64,000 nt of DNA, from assembly GCF_030272615.1 (NCBI RefSeq), contig NC_081412.1, forward strand, positions 692,112,083-692,176,082, given 5' to 3'. The position numbers were made by a program, and so were the translations under genes. Origin of the DNA: Cryptomeria japonica (lineage: Eukaryota; Streptophyta; Pinopsida; Cupressales; Cupressaceae). Below the pieces are notes generated by a model. The model was not told where the DNA came from, made no database searches, and saw only the letters and a program-made list of their open reading frames with translations. This document shows, in pieces, positions 1 to 11,030 of the stretch (positions are counted from its first letter, which is position 1; each line of letters starts with the position of its first letter).

Positions 1-65
<65 letters not shown>
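1..65. repeat. (CT)n microsatellite
   Basis: An unbroken CT dinucleotide run of about 50 bases, then one CTTT interruption and a few more CT units. It lies at the window edge, so its full length is unknown. It sits just outside, or at the left end of, the putative DNA transposon that follows. Confidence 0.97.
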
Positions 66-66
<1 letters not shown>

Positions 67-92
67 TTATTCACATCTTTTCTACTACCACT

Positions 93-300
93 AGTGCATA
101 CATGGTACTTATTACTTGTAAGCGCGTACGGGGTACTGAGCCCATTATTCGCTACCCTGCGATAACATTTTTTAGGCTTAGGAGCACATACACACTACTT
201 ATCAATCCAGAATGGGAAAAAAGAATACCATTGGGCTTGCCAACATTTTATGGACTAACAACGCATACGCGGTTATTAATGTAGTGCATACACGGTACAT
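93..300 (+). repeat. Left cluster of GCGCATACGC-like words
   Basis: Five related words occur in about 200 bases: TAGTGCATACATGG, AAGCGCGTACGGGG, GGAGCACATACACAC, AACGCATACGCGG and TAGTGCATACACGG. CpG is otherwise scarce here, so they stand out. They lie upstream of the transposase-like gene and read the same way along the plus strand. They may be subterminal binding sites or promoter elements; no function is shown. Confidence 0.5.
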
Positions 301-614
301 AGACATAGTTTTAGTTACCCAAGAGGCTCAACGGCCTCAAAAGAAGTTTTTGAGGTCATTGAAGGCCCCACTGGAACTGTGTCTGCACTTCTATCACTGT
401 TTTATACATAGAAGTAAGTGAATTTTTTGTTTTGCATGATTTCAAATGATTGAATTGTTGTTCTTATTAGTTTTGTCAATAGTATTGTGATTGTTTAATA
501 GTTTGATTCCACAAAATAGTGATAAGATGCATATTTATGGTTATTTGTTTGTTTATAAACTTTTGTTTACATATATATGTAATATGATTCTATTTAGGAC
601 AACCGATATCAACC

Positions 615-3516
615 ATGGGAAAGAAAAAGCGAGGAACGATGGAACAAAGAGAGGCTCAAAAGGAAAGACAAAGGCAGCATATGAAGAAATTGTGTGGCAT
701 AAGAATAATGGGAGAAGAAGGTATGTCATCCTCAACATCTCAATTTGATTTACCAAATGAATATAATGAACCTAATGCAATTGAAGAAGAGACATTTGAT
801 TTATCGTATGAACCCTAATGCAATTGAAGAAGATACCACATTGAATAATCAATTAAATGATGAACATATTACACCTTCTCTACTTGATGAATTGAATGTA
901 CATAATGCACCAATGTTAACACCTCCAAGAATCATTTGTAGGAAACCAAAGTATCTAATTGACATTGACGAGAATATATTCAATCCAATGCCCAATAAAA
1001 TGAATGAACGAAATTGTAGGCAAATGGTTAAAAGAATATGGCAAAACTATTTTGAAAACTTAAATCAAACCGCAAGATGTCAATTAATTGTTCAAATGAT
1101 TAAAAATTTGAATTTTAGAGAGACAATGAAAATTTTAGGCCTAAGATCATTTGAAAGTAACATTGAAAGAACTATTGTGAGAAATCTATTTGGTGCATAT
1201 CAAGCTATTGGTTCAAAATCATGTACTAAAGATTCTAATGCTACTCGATGTGTCATTACATCAAACATAATGAGCAAGAAAATAAAAAAAGATCGTTTGA
1301 TAAGAAAAACAAGTAAGTCATTAAACGTTAGTAGAACAACATTAAGTAAAGCATTAAAGAGGCAGGAAAAAATAGAGGAACCTAACAATAATTCTCTTTG
1401 GGCATTCTTGGGTAGACTACCACACAAAGACAAGGTTGTTGTTGATGCACTAAAAACATTAATTAATTTTTTTTGGCATGACAACACAAGAGTTTTACCC
1501 AACCAAAGAGATGTTGTTAGAAGGAAAATTGGGTCTACAAATCATGAGCCACATGCCAAACACTATTTGGATATGACTCAAACTAAATTTTATGAAAGAT
1601 TCCTTCAAAAGTTTCCTCAAATAAGAATTTCTCAAAGATTTTTTGAAATGGCAAAACCTTTTTATATTAAGATTAATCATGTATGCACCATGTGTTTTTG
1701 TAGGATGCATATTGAATTTTACATGCATTATGATATTTTTCATCATATTTGTTCTACTTTGCACACTAACGATGTTTTGTAGGAATGTAATATACAAGCA
1801 CCTCCTAAGTCGGTAAGAGAATTTATTTCAAGTGTGCTATGTAATAGACATGATGGTTGCATTTATTATAAGATGCCTTGTTTGGAAGGTTCTTGTTCTA
1901 TATGTGGTTGTTTACAACGTTTACCAAGATGCGTACATTTGGAGAGAACACATGAAATTGGTACGAAACTAGTTTCTTTCAGAAAATACAAGACAGTCTC
2001 ATATGGAGTTAAAGATGGAAAAGATTTGAAGAGATGCGAGCTAGTGAAAAATGATATATGTGTAGCTCAATTTATGAAAATGTTTCAAGAGAAATTAGTT
2101 TATAAGTACAAAATGAATACACATAGAGCTTGATGGTTAGATGAGCAATTCAAGTTATGTAAGGACACATTTCCTCTTGGCACCATTGTCTCTATCATTG
2201 ATTTTGCTGAAAATTATACACTACAACCTCAAAATGAAGTGCAATTCATTTTTTATCACTCTACACAAGTTTCTATTTTTGTACACATAGCATTCATACA
2301 TGCAGATGATAGCACAGAGGAGGATAAAAAGGTTGTAAGAGAGTATCACTTCTACATAAGTGATGATCGTACTCATTCATTGGAGTTTGTACAAGGATGC
2401 TTTAAAGTTTTCTATGATAGTTTAAGGGAAAGGAACATATGATACAACCGACACTTAATATGGTCAAATAATTGCACCGCACAATTCAAGAATGCAAGGA
2501 TGCATATGATGAGCGGTGTACAACATTTTTGGAATTTCATTGAGGTTGGATATGGTAAGGGAGAGCACGATAGTGCAAGAGCATGTGTGAAAAGAGCCCT
2601 AGCTAGGGAATAATTGAAGTACGGAGGTGGTGTTGAGTTGATAGATGCAGAAACAATTGTGCGATGGTGTAAGTCTATGATGGGTCCAGGTAATCCAGGT
2701 ATGTCAATGGTTCATAGATATTTTTGGTTGATCACTGAATCTAACATTAAAAACTATCTAGATTGTTGTACACTTGCAAGATCAAGTGACATGCACTCAT
2801 TTATGAGTTCAAATTCAAGTTCACTGGTAATTTATACGAGACAGATGGTATGTTTTTGCTCTTCATGCATGTATTGTTTGTGGGAAGAATGTGAATCACA
2901 AGAGTGGGTTGACAAATGGTCTTGTAGACCGTTGGTTCCATTGATTCATATCAAATTCCCAAAGCACTACAATTGAGCCAGATGGAGACATCAGTGGATT
3001 TTAACCATGTATCCAACCTAGTGGATTCAGATGATTTTTTGAGTTAATTTTTTATAAGTATTCTTTTTGGTTCATTTTGTTGTACATCATACTTTATTTT
3101 TTATATTAATTAACACTTTATAAAATGCAGGTCATGTGTATGCAGTTGTTGCAGAAGAGAACAATTAAGAAGGAACATATTACTATTTGTGTCATTGTGT
3201 TGAGCCAAAAAAAAAATTGACAACCACAATCATTGACGGAGAGGGTATTAAGTACCCAATAGGGTCTATTGTCGTGACAAGAACATGGCTTCGGAGATAC
3301 CCTATCAAGAATTTTGATGTTTGGTTGTTCGAGGACTTTGAAACACACAAACATATTCTTCATTTCTCTAACCTTGTTGTTGCAACAAATATTCATTTGA
3401 TTAAGTATTGTGGTAGACCTCATAACAAGATTTTATGGAAAGTTCATGAATCTGACCACGAGGCAATACTTGACACAATACGGGTTAGAGCCGATCCTGA
3501 AGGCTCACTTGATTGA
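615..3516 (+). pseudogene. DDE-type transposase-like pseudogene
   Basis: Probable transposase of the surrounding DNA transposon. Translation from the ATG at 615 runs into a second frame (745 onward) that is then kept to 2976. A basic and Asn/Lys-rich N-terminal part is followed by a C-x-C-x4-H patch (about 1690-1720), a Cys-rich patch (about 1880-1925), and acid motifs in the order IIDFAENY (about 2200), ISDDRTH (about 2360), WSNNCTAQFKN (about 2465) and GKGEHDSARACVKRAL (about 2560). This order resembles a DDE core in which one acidic residue has become Asn (SNN where SDG would be expected). The C-terminal part (3187-3516) is in the same frame. Damage: a one-base frameshift near 813-815, in-frame stops at 1780 (TAG), 2131 (TGA), 2440 (TGA) and 2611 (TAA), and more damage between 2970 and 3170, where an intron ending AATGCAG at about 3129 may also exist. 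I do not assign a superfamily. Confidence 0.6.
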
Positions 3517-3587
3517 TTCTATGGTTCAGAGTAGAATGATTTTGATAATTTTGTATAAATCGTCGACGAATTATTCTATATTCATTT

Positions 3588-3910
3588 TTTGTATATATAA
3601 ATGCCCATGGGCTAATTTTTACATGTTTAGGTGTATAATTTTGTATATTAAATGGCAATGAGCTGATTTGTACATATGTACATACCAAATTTTGTATATT
3701 AAAATGGCGATGAGCTGAATTGCACATATTGTAATGCCAAATTTTGTATAAAAGCCCATGAGCTGATTTGTATATTAAAATGGCGATGAGTTTAATCGCA
3801 CATATTGTAATGCCAAATTTTGTATAAAAGCCCATGAGATGATTTTTAAGACATTTTTTTGTATAATCAAATAGCCAAGAGCTGATTTGACCATATTTAA
3901 AGGCAAATTT
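3588..3910 (+). repeat. Short degenerate tandem repeat downstream of transposase gene
   Basis: About five imperfect copies of a unit near 55-65 bp share phrases such as CCAAATTTTGTATA, AAAAGCCCATGAGCTGATTT and ATGGCGATGAG. It begins about 70 bases after the last codon of the transposase-like frame and probably belongs to its 3' flank. Confidence 0.75.
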
Positions 3911-4139
3911 TTGAATAATATGTGACAATGTTTTGTGACTATTTTGTGTGTCAATGTTTTGTGACTATGTTTTGAGTATATGTGATGTGTCCCTGGTCAA
4001 TCATGAGCATTCTTGATTCTTGTATAATCATGGAAATTATTTCAGTCATTATTGGGTCATAGGGGTCATAGATTCAGACTAGATACAATTTGAGCAAAAA
4101 TTGTCAAAAAAATTGTCAAAAAAGTTGTCAAGCAAGTTC

Positions 4140-5735
4140 TACATTGCATTGGTAGGGTATGACTCTCGACGTTCCGGTGCTTTGGGATGCATGATAGGGG
4201 CATGCCTAGTGTAAAACTACCCACCCAGACAATGGAATGAATCAATTCTAGCCAATGATAAGGGCATGCTCGTGACATCGGTTTGTGCACACAACGGACC
4301 GAATCAATTCTAGCCAATCCTACAACTTTGCATTGCATGCAATTGACGGTTTTTGCAGTAGGCAAAAAAAATGCTACCAATTGAAAATGGCTCCAAGTCA
4401 TCAAAAATTGAGATAGGCCATTGTAGAGGAGGCTCACACAACCCCACCATTTCAAACGGATTGACCATATGTGTCCTAGATTGGAAGAAATAGTTCATCA
4501 AATTTTGACAATATTTTGGACTCATGGCACTTGAGAGATCGCCCCGGTACGGTATGACTCTCGACGTTCTGGCACTTTGGGATGCATGAAAAGAGAATGC
4601 CTAGCATAAAACTTCCCACCCAGATGCACTTGTGACTTTAGATTATGCACACGACGAACCAAATCAATTCTAGCCAATCTTGCAACTTTGCATTGCATGC
4701 AACTAATAGTTTTTGAAGTAGGTGAAAAAATGCTACCAATTGAAAATGGCTCTGAGTCATAAAAAACTAAGATAGGCCATTTTAGAGGAGCCTCATGTGA
4801 CCCCATGAGTTTAAACAGATTGAACATATGTGTCCTGGATTGGAAGAGACAGTCCGTCAAATTTTGACAATTTTTTTGGACTCATGGCACTTGAAATATC
4901 GCCCCAGTACGATATGACTCTCAAAATTTCAGTGCTTTGGGATGCACAACAAGGGCATTCCTAGTGTAACCCTACCACCCAGATGTTCTCATGATGTCGG
5001 ATTGTGCACATGACGAACCGAATCAATTCTAGCCAATCTGGCAACTTTGCATTGCATGCAACTGACGATTTTTGCAGCAGGTGAAAAAATGCTACCAATT
5101 GAAAATGGCTTCGACTCATCAAAAAATGAGATAGGCCATTGTAGAGGAGCCTCACGTGACCCCATGGGTTCAAACGGATCAACCATATGTGTCTTGGATT
5201 TGAAGAAACTGTCCATCAAATTTTGACAATTTTTTGGACTTAGGGCACTTGAGAGATCGCCCCGGTACGGTATGACTCTCGATGTTTCGGTGCTTTGGGA
5301 TGCACAAAATGCACATACCTAGTGTAAAACTACCCACCCAGGCACTCTCATGATGTCTATTTGTGCACACGATGAACCGAATCAATTCTATCCAATCTTG
5401 CAACTTTGCATTGCATGCAACTAACGATTTTTGCAGCAGGCAAAAAAATGCAACTAATTGAAAATGGCTTTGACTCATCAAAACCAAGATAGGCCATTGT
5501 AGAGGAGCCTCACATGACCCACGGGTTCAAACGGATTGACCATATGTGTCCTAGATTTGAAGAAACAGTCTATCAAATTTTGATAATTTTTTGGACTGAG
5601 GGCACTTCAGAGATCACACCGGTATGGTATGACTCTCGACGTTCTGGCACTTTGGGATGCATGATAGGGGCATACCTAGCATAAACCTGCCCACCTGGAC
5701 ATGCTCGTGATGTCGGTTTGTGCACATGACGAACA
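4140..5735 (+). repeat. 358-bp tandem array, about 4.4 copies
   Basis: The phrase TATGACTCTCGACGTT followed by GCTTTGGGATGCA recurs at about 4157, 4551, 4912, 5271 and 5627, giving spacings of 394, 361, 359 and 356 bases. The first unit is longer because a piece around GAATCAATTCTAGCCAAT is duplicated inside it. Other shared phrases are GCATTGCATGCAA and CAATTGAAAATGGCT. The array fills the space between the 3' ends of two convergent genes. The minus-strand reading frames in it repeat with the unit and have no independent support as genes. Confidence 0.92.
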
Positions 5736-5782
5736 AAATTTGACCATTGCGAGCGTGAGGATGCTCTCGCACCAAACACATA

Positions 5783-6076
5783 TTGTTGTTTATATTCATA
5801 TTGTTGATTACATATGCAAATATTCATTTAAATTTATAAAAGGGCAGGGACAAAATATAGAGAATACATAATAATGAACTTAATACAAGGAGTTTTGTAG
5901 GGTTAATTCAATATTTTAGAAATTTTATCAAATCATATTCCATGATTGCAATATTTTATATCATATATTTTTGTTGTTTATATTCATATTGTTGATTACA
6001 TATGAAAATATTCATTTAAATTTATAAAAGGACAACCACAAAATACAATGAATACAAAATAATGAACTCAGTACAC
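5783..6076 (+). repeat. Direct repeat, period 188
   Basis: About 105 bases starting TTGTTGTTTATATTCATA at 5783 recur at 5971 with few changes, ending in AATAATGAACT in both copies. The two copies lie just left of the 3' end of the minus-strand ten-exon gene. No coding potential is evident. Confidence 0.85.
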
Positions 6077-6250
6077 ATTTATTAGATCGAATATCGATAT
6101 TTATATATATAAAAAAAGGCATGTCTGCCAAGTCAATACAAGTATTACAAAAATGTGGCATATGCCATGTCCAAATCGATATACAATAAAAATGTAGAAT
6201 ATATCTACATGTATTGGTCATTCTATGACCAAAACTAACAATATATGATC

Positions 6251-8874
6251 CTAAACTTGTGGTGGATCATCAAAATCAAGCCTCTTCAATGTAGTATGCA
6301 GCTTTGTAGATGGCTGCAAAACCACAATTCAAAAGCCAAGTTAGAATTCTTTTGTAGAAAATAGTTCACAATTAACAACATAAATATACATTTAACTTTA
6401 ATTCCTTTGCAATTGAAATGTAGATTACCTCATCGGCTAATCTAGGAGCTAATGCCTTTGCTCTCCTCTCCTTGTCACTCTTAGGAGTTTTCTTGAAGAC
6501 ATACTTAAATGGATCCACGTTATGGTCATACCGCAAAGGGGTCTATTATAGATTAAATGTACAATTAATACAATGTACTAACATAAATATATCAAAAACA
6601 CTTAAAAGATATAATACTGAGAACAATGACGTACCTATGCCTGAGATGCTTCTCCAATGGACTGAGGATGGCTCACCATCGATGTAGAAACTGTCACTAT
6701 TACCTATACAAAAAATGTTTAAAGATTAAATACAATTATTATAATGATAAGTATTGAAGGTTAAAAACAATTAATTTTACATATCAAACAAAAGTGTACC
6801 GGATCCTGATATGCTTCTCCAAGGCACAGAGGAGGGTTCACCATTGATGAAATAGGTATGAATATTTCCTATATGAAAAAATTATAAGATTATAATATAT
6901 CACAAGTTCACATGTACGCATGCATATAATCATGAAATCAAGAAAATAAAGTAGGGATACATACCTCCACCCTCTCTTGATCCACAAGTGAATCAGGTGC
7001 ATTCAACAAATCCACATAGCTCAATGGTTGTTGAACATGTAAAATAGACAAAAAACATTAATCAATCTACAAACCCCAACTAATACTTGATTTCAACATT
7101 TTCAAACAATTGTACAACTAAAAATGTGTTCAATTACTTTCTTCCCACATTTTGGCATCTTCGAGGAATTCTTTTTCTTAGGACGAGCCCTAGACGCAAA
7201 GGGGGTACCCTAAAAAAACAAAATTAACATGAGATATTAGTAGAGATAATAAATTAAACATAATTTTAAAAATCTAAAATGAAATGACTTACATATTCCA
7301 TCAAAACAATACATACAAAGGGTTGTACAAAATATGATACCGTATAGCCTTGTAGGCCAAAATCAATTGCTGAGAGTGTGATGTCATCAATCTGGGACAT
7401 TTCATCCCCTATCAACACCTACAAACCAAAAATTGGACCAAGCATTAAATATAGTTAGTATATCTTGTATTTTTTGAATTCAAAGTGTACTATTCTATTT
7501 TAACATGTTACAAAATTTATACCGCAAGCATCAAAGTTGCAACTATAGTAACTGAGGGAGGAGTATGGGATACCGCTGCTGCATCTTGAAATGCATATTA
7601 TTTGTCTCAATTTAAATCAATGTATAAATGAAAATTCATTTATGTAATTACAAATTTAAAGTGACTAATAAATAAAATGCTATGAATTCAAATCAACACA
7701 CCTGTGTCTGTCACTCATGGGCAAACACCATGTCCATCAACTCATCTGTCAGCTTGAAATCCTTAGCCATGCGGGCCTAACATCTACTCCTGCAAATCGT
7801 GCATAGATGAGATGAGGATCCATCTGCATCGGCTTCATCATCTATCCCTGAGCATATCCCTAAGCAACTGACACACATATGCTGGATGGGCTCTCTATCG
7901 CCACCTAATGGCTCATCATCTAATACAATAGGGTGTGCTAATGATGTCCCATGCTGGATGATGGCACCAGTCAATGATGTGGCTGCCTGAAGAGTCTGTA
8001 GCTCCATCAACTCTTTCAGCTCTACTGGGACAGCCTGATGCACCTTGGGTTTGGGTGCTAGGGGGCGGCGACTCTTTGCAAGTAATCACTTACAGGCTCT
8101 AGGTCTATCTTGGGGAGAGCCACCACCTCTACCATGGAACTCTCTCATGTCAAAATAGTTTGGGCGCACATTGAGCCCAAACTCACAATATACTTTTCTC
8201 AAAAAATACAATGGCACCTCATAATTATTACAAGGTGGATCATCAAAGACCATCCACCACTTCTGCCAAAAAAGATTCTTCATCTGCACATTGGTACACC
8301 AATGTATGGGAAACCTCTTTGCATTAAGAGGTAATGACTGGCCAGTTTTGGGATCAATGAAAAGGGCACATATTTGTTGTTCAGTAATATTTTTGTTTTT
8401 TACTCCATCGTATGATAGCCCATCAACATAGAATTGACGACACTTGTCCCTAAAGCTTCCCCATTTGGTAATTTATGTGGAAACAACTATGGAACCACTA
8501 GCTAATGTTTCTAGGATAGTGTTGAGGGATTGATGATGCTCAAGTTTAGAAGTTTTCAATTTAACAATCATTCTATTGATTTTAGACGTATTTTGTCCTA
8601 ATTGATTAATTAATTGCTCCTGTGTTTCGGGTGTGTGGTCAAAAGGAGGAATTGGGGGTTGTTCCTGTGTGTTTTTAGGAGGTGCATTTGGTTGTTCTTG
8701 TGGGTTTTTAGGAGATGCATTTGGTTGTTCTTGTTATGGATTACAAGAATCTAGTTTTTGGAACAAAAAATGAAAAAACCTAATCAAAATTAATGAAATT
8801 AAATTCAAAATGTAAAACAAATTGAACAAATGGGAAAGAAAGACAAAAATAAACAAAAACTAACCTTGATCCAT
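6251..8874 (-). pseudogene. Ten-exon gene of unknown function, transposon partner
   Basis: I do not recognise the product. The proposed start ATGGATCAAG (8874-8865) is followed by a GT donor. Proposed exons, with GT/AG borders on the minus strand: 8750-7702, 7584-7523, 7418-7341, 7209-7138, 7019-6965, 6868-6800, 6703-6635, 6542-6429 and 6313-6251 (TAG stop). Exon 2 encodes a Pro/Gln repeat (EQPNAPPKN type, 33-bp period), a short helical stretch, a Trp-rich block (FWQKWWMVFDD) and C-x2-C pairs near its end. It holds five in-frame stops (TAA, TAA, TGA, TAG, TGA) but reads on in one frame. Exon 5 has a basic RARPKKK stretch that could be a nuclear signal. Exons 7 and 8 are 69 bp each and homologous (both encode GEPSSVxWRSISG). 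Codon phase does not fully match at exon 2/3 and 8/9, so the gene is partly broken or those borders are off. It is transcribed towards the transposase gene. Confidence 0.6.
8660..8740 (-). repeat. 33-bp coding minisatellite in exon 2
   Basis: The phrase GCATTTGGTTGTTCTTG (plus strand) and its surroundings recur every 33 bases, giving an 11-residue Pro/Gln/Asn repeat in the minus-strand gene. The unit is a multiple of three, which keeps the frame. Confidence 0.8.
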
Positions 8875-8999
8875 AGCTTGGAGGACAAATCTAGCACCCC
8901 ATTCACAGTTTAGGAGAGGAAATGGAAAAAAAATGAAGTAAAAATGCACTATTCACAGGTAAATGAGACCCATTTTTTTTTTTTAATTTTTAACAGGCA

Positions 9000-9270
9000 C
9001 CGCATACGCAGTTATATTTGGATTATTAGCATGTAAGTGCTCATTTTCCTATGAGCAACGTGTATGCGCTCATTTTCCTAGGTGTAGTGCATATGTGCTC
9101 ATTTTCCTAAAAGCAACATGTACGCGCTACCTTCCCTACACTCGGGAAGAACAAACCTAAGCGCATACGCGGGAATTTCAAATTTTAAAACCACATACGT
9201 GTTGCTTGGTTTTCCATGTTTTTTTTGGGTGGTCTCCACTTTTCTGACCACCATCTTTGTGCACATACCC
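9000..9270 (-). repeat. Right cluster of GCGCATACGC-like words
   Basis: At least seven words are seen on the plus strand, including CCGCATACGCAG, AACGTGTATGCGCTC, TAGTGCATATGTGCTC, AACATGTACGCGCTAC, AAGCGCATACGCGGG and CCACATACGTGTTGC. Three are followed by the same CTCATTTTCCTA phrase. Read on the minus strand several match the left cluster (AGCGCATACACGTTG against AGTGCATACACGGT). The core is nearly palindromic, so orientation is not certain for each copy. The cluster ends where LTR sequence resumes at 9271. Confidence 0.6.
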
Positions 9271-9849
9271 CACATGCTAAATTAATTAATTCAATCAATT
9301 AATTAATTAAATCATTTATCTCTCCAGACTCTATTTTCATCTTCTAGTTCTCTTTGTCATCTTCTTTATTTCCTCCAATCATTCTTTTTCTTCTTTCAGT
9401 TAGCTTTTTCTCAATTAGTTGATTCAATTAATCTATTCAATCTATTTTGTTTCACCTCCAAGTCAGCAGTTCAACTCTCAATCAGCATGTGAGCTCACCT
9501 GACGTCCACCTCTTGATCAATCTATTCCACCTTTTAATCAATCTTCTCCAAAAATCTATAAATTGAGCATTCAATCTCCATTCTCAATGATCACAAAATT
9601 TGAATCTTTGTGTCACTTGCAAGTTACTAGCGCAATATCTAAGAGTCATTATACCACAGAGAAGAGAAGAGCAATGGAAGTTATACACAATTACAGAATA
9701 GGGAGTCTTTAATTGATTTCATTTATAGTTCCTATTTTGCTTGATTATGTTATTTCATTGTCTGTTTGTTAGAATTCTTTGATTAGATAGGGATTCGTGA
9801 TTTTCCCTTTGATTCTAATTGATATTTTATAAGATGAATTTTACATGCA
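9271..9849 (+). repeat. 5' LTR (3' portion only) of the Tat-type element
   Basis: It begins CACATGCTAAATTAATT and ends TTTTACATGCA. The same sequence with scattered substitutions is at 33140-33717. Upstream of 9271 identity stops abruptly. The leader follows with ACACATTTTGGTGAACC; a primer-binding site may lie there, but I cannot match it to a tRNA with confidence. Confidence 0.9.
9556..9564 (+). promoter_or_regulatory. TATA-like box in 5' LTR
   Basis: CTATAAATT lies about 285 bases from the LTR end and is conserved at 33425-33433 in the 3' LTR. It is the best candidate for the retrotransposon core promoter. No transcription start is visible from sequence alone. Confidence 0.5.
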
Positions 9850-10774
9850 CACATTTTGGTGAACCTGACATGATCAACAACTAATTTACCTTCTCTGTTT
9901 TCTATGTAATTTTTGCAGGTCATATGGTTTTTTTATATTTTTTACAGATTTTGCATGGATTTCGAGAACATATTTGTCATCAAGCAATCATGCTTACATT
10001 ATCACATAATTGCATAGACAATGTTATGCATTTGACCCTTCAGGTTCATGCATTCGACCAGACAGGGCCACATAATCGCCCTTTACAGATCACGCATTCG
10101 TAGGGAAAATTGATGTTTGATTGTTTCTATTCACATATCCTTTCTATTCTCTGATATGTTTAATTTTGTCTAAAATTGAGTAAATATGGAAATGGATTAT
10201 TTTGCATGATTTTATTACAATATTTTGTGGCACAAAAGGTACAATTCAGGATCTCAGGGGCTAGAAGGACAAAGGAACAAAGAAGACAGGCCAAACGCTA
10301 TCAAAGGGTTCTCCAAGCAAAAAAGAAGATACAAGATTGGGAAGAACAACCAGCCTTTGATAGATATAATAGCTTACTTCTCTCATATCAACTTAAATAT
10401 GATCTAGTTAATATTGACTAGATGATGAGAAATTTAGCTATGGCCTCACAATTGGTTTTGCAGGTTTCTGATTGGGTTTAGATTAATTTTTATTTTTTTG
10501 TGTTATCTCCTTGTCTATCACTCAATCATCATGTTTGGATTATGCAATTAATCTATTATTGTCATGCATTCAAGCTATGAGAATTATGCATACGCTAATG
10601 TTATGTTCATGCATTGGCTCTGTCAGTGTCACGCAATCATGCAGGTATTGGCATGCATTCGTTTCTGTCAATTTTTGATTCTCTATTTTTTGTTGATTTG
10701 ATTTTACTACTAATCATCTGTTTGTAGCCTGTGGTGAATTTACAGAAAGGATCGGATTAGTATTAGATCAATTG

Positions 10775-11030
10775 CACTCATAATCTCACACTTCATCTTT
10801 TGGTTCTTAAAACCAACAATGGTTAAAATGGACATGCATGAACAATCTCACAGTTCATCTGTTGGTGCTTAAAATTAACATTGGTTAAAATTGATATGCA
10901 TGTATAACACTTTGATTTGGGCTTAAAATCAACAATGGTTAAAATTGACATGCATGCCTTCATATTTCAATTTGGTGTTTAAAATGGAAATGCACTTGTG
11001 TATTCAACACCTCAGTTTGGGCTATAAAAG
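10775..11030 (+). repeat. Degenerate four-copy tandem repeat
   Basis: About four copies of a unit near 60 bp share TTAAAACCAACAATGGTTAA and GACATGCATG, the last copy being the most decayed. AACAATGGTT-type pieces are partly palindromic. No coding potential. Confidence 0.75.

Larger units (their letters stand above)
80..9270 (+). mobile_element. Putative two-gene DNA transposon (left end not certain)
   Basis: The segment holds a DDE-transposase-like pseudogene on the plus strand and a multi-exon gene on the minus strand, converging on a tandem array. Clusters of words like AGCGCATACRCGGT lie near both outer edges (about 93-300 and 9000-9270), in largely opposite orientation, as expected of subterminal repeats that bind a transposase. 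The right edge is sharp: from 9271 on the sequence matches the middle of the 3' LTR at 33140, while nothing left of it does, so the element seems to sit inside an LTR. I could not define terminal inverted repeats or the left end, which may lie before base 1. Superfamily unassigned. The element as one unit is inference; the genes and motif clusters are seen. Confidence 0.45.

Noticed and set aside
1681-1782. A 102-bp GT-AG intron in the transposase-like gene
   Set aside because: The segment keeps frame and encodes a C-x-C-x4-H patch typical of coding sequence; a nonsense mutation at 1780 is the simpler reading, although the intron cannot be fully excluded.
3485-3928. 147-codon minus-strand frame with repeated peptides
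   Set aside because: Translation of the short tandem repeat at 3588-3910.
4961-5219. Overlapping minus-strand frames sharing LxxGSIFSPxxK-type peptides
   Set aside because: They repeat with the 358-bp satellite unit and carry no domain.
8081-8094. Canonical-looking GTAAGT donor within exon 2 of the minus-strand gene
   Set aside because: The next acceptor-like AG is only about 20 bases away and the frame continues coherently across it, so no intron is called.
9850-9872. Primer-binding site TTGGTGAACC after the 5' LTR
   Set aside because: Position is right, but I cannot match it to the 3' end of a tRNA with confidence, so it is mentioned and not called.
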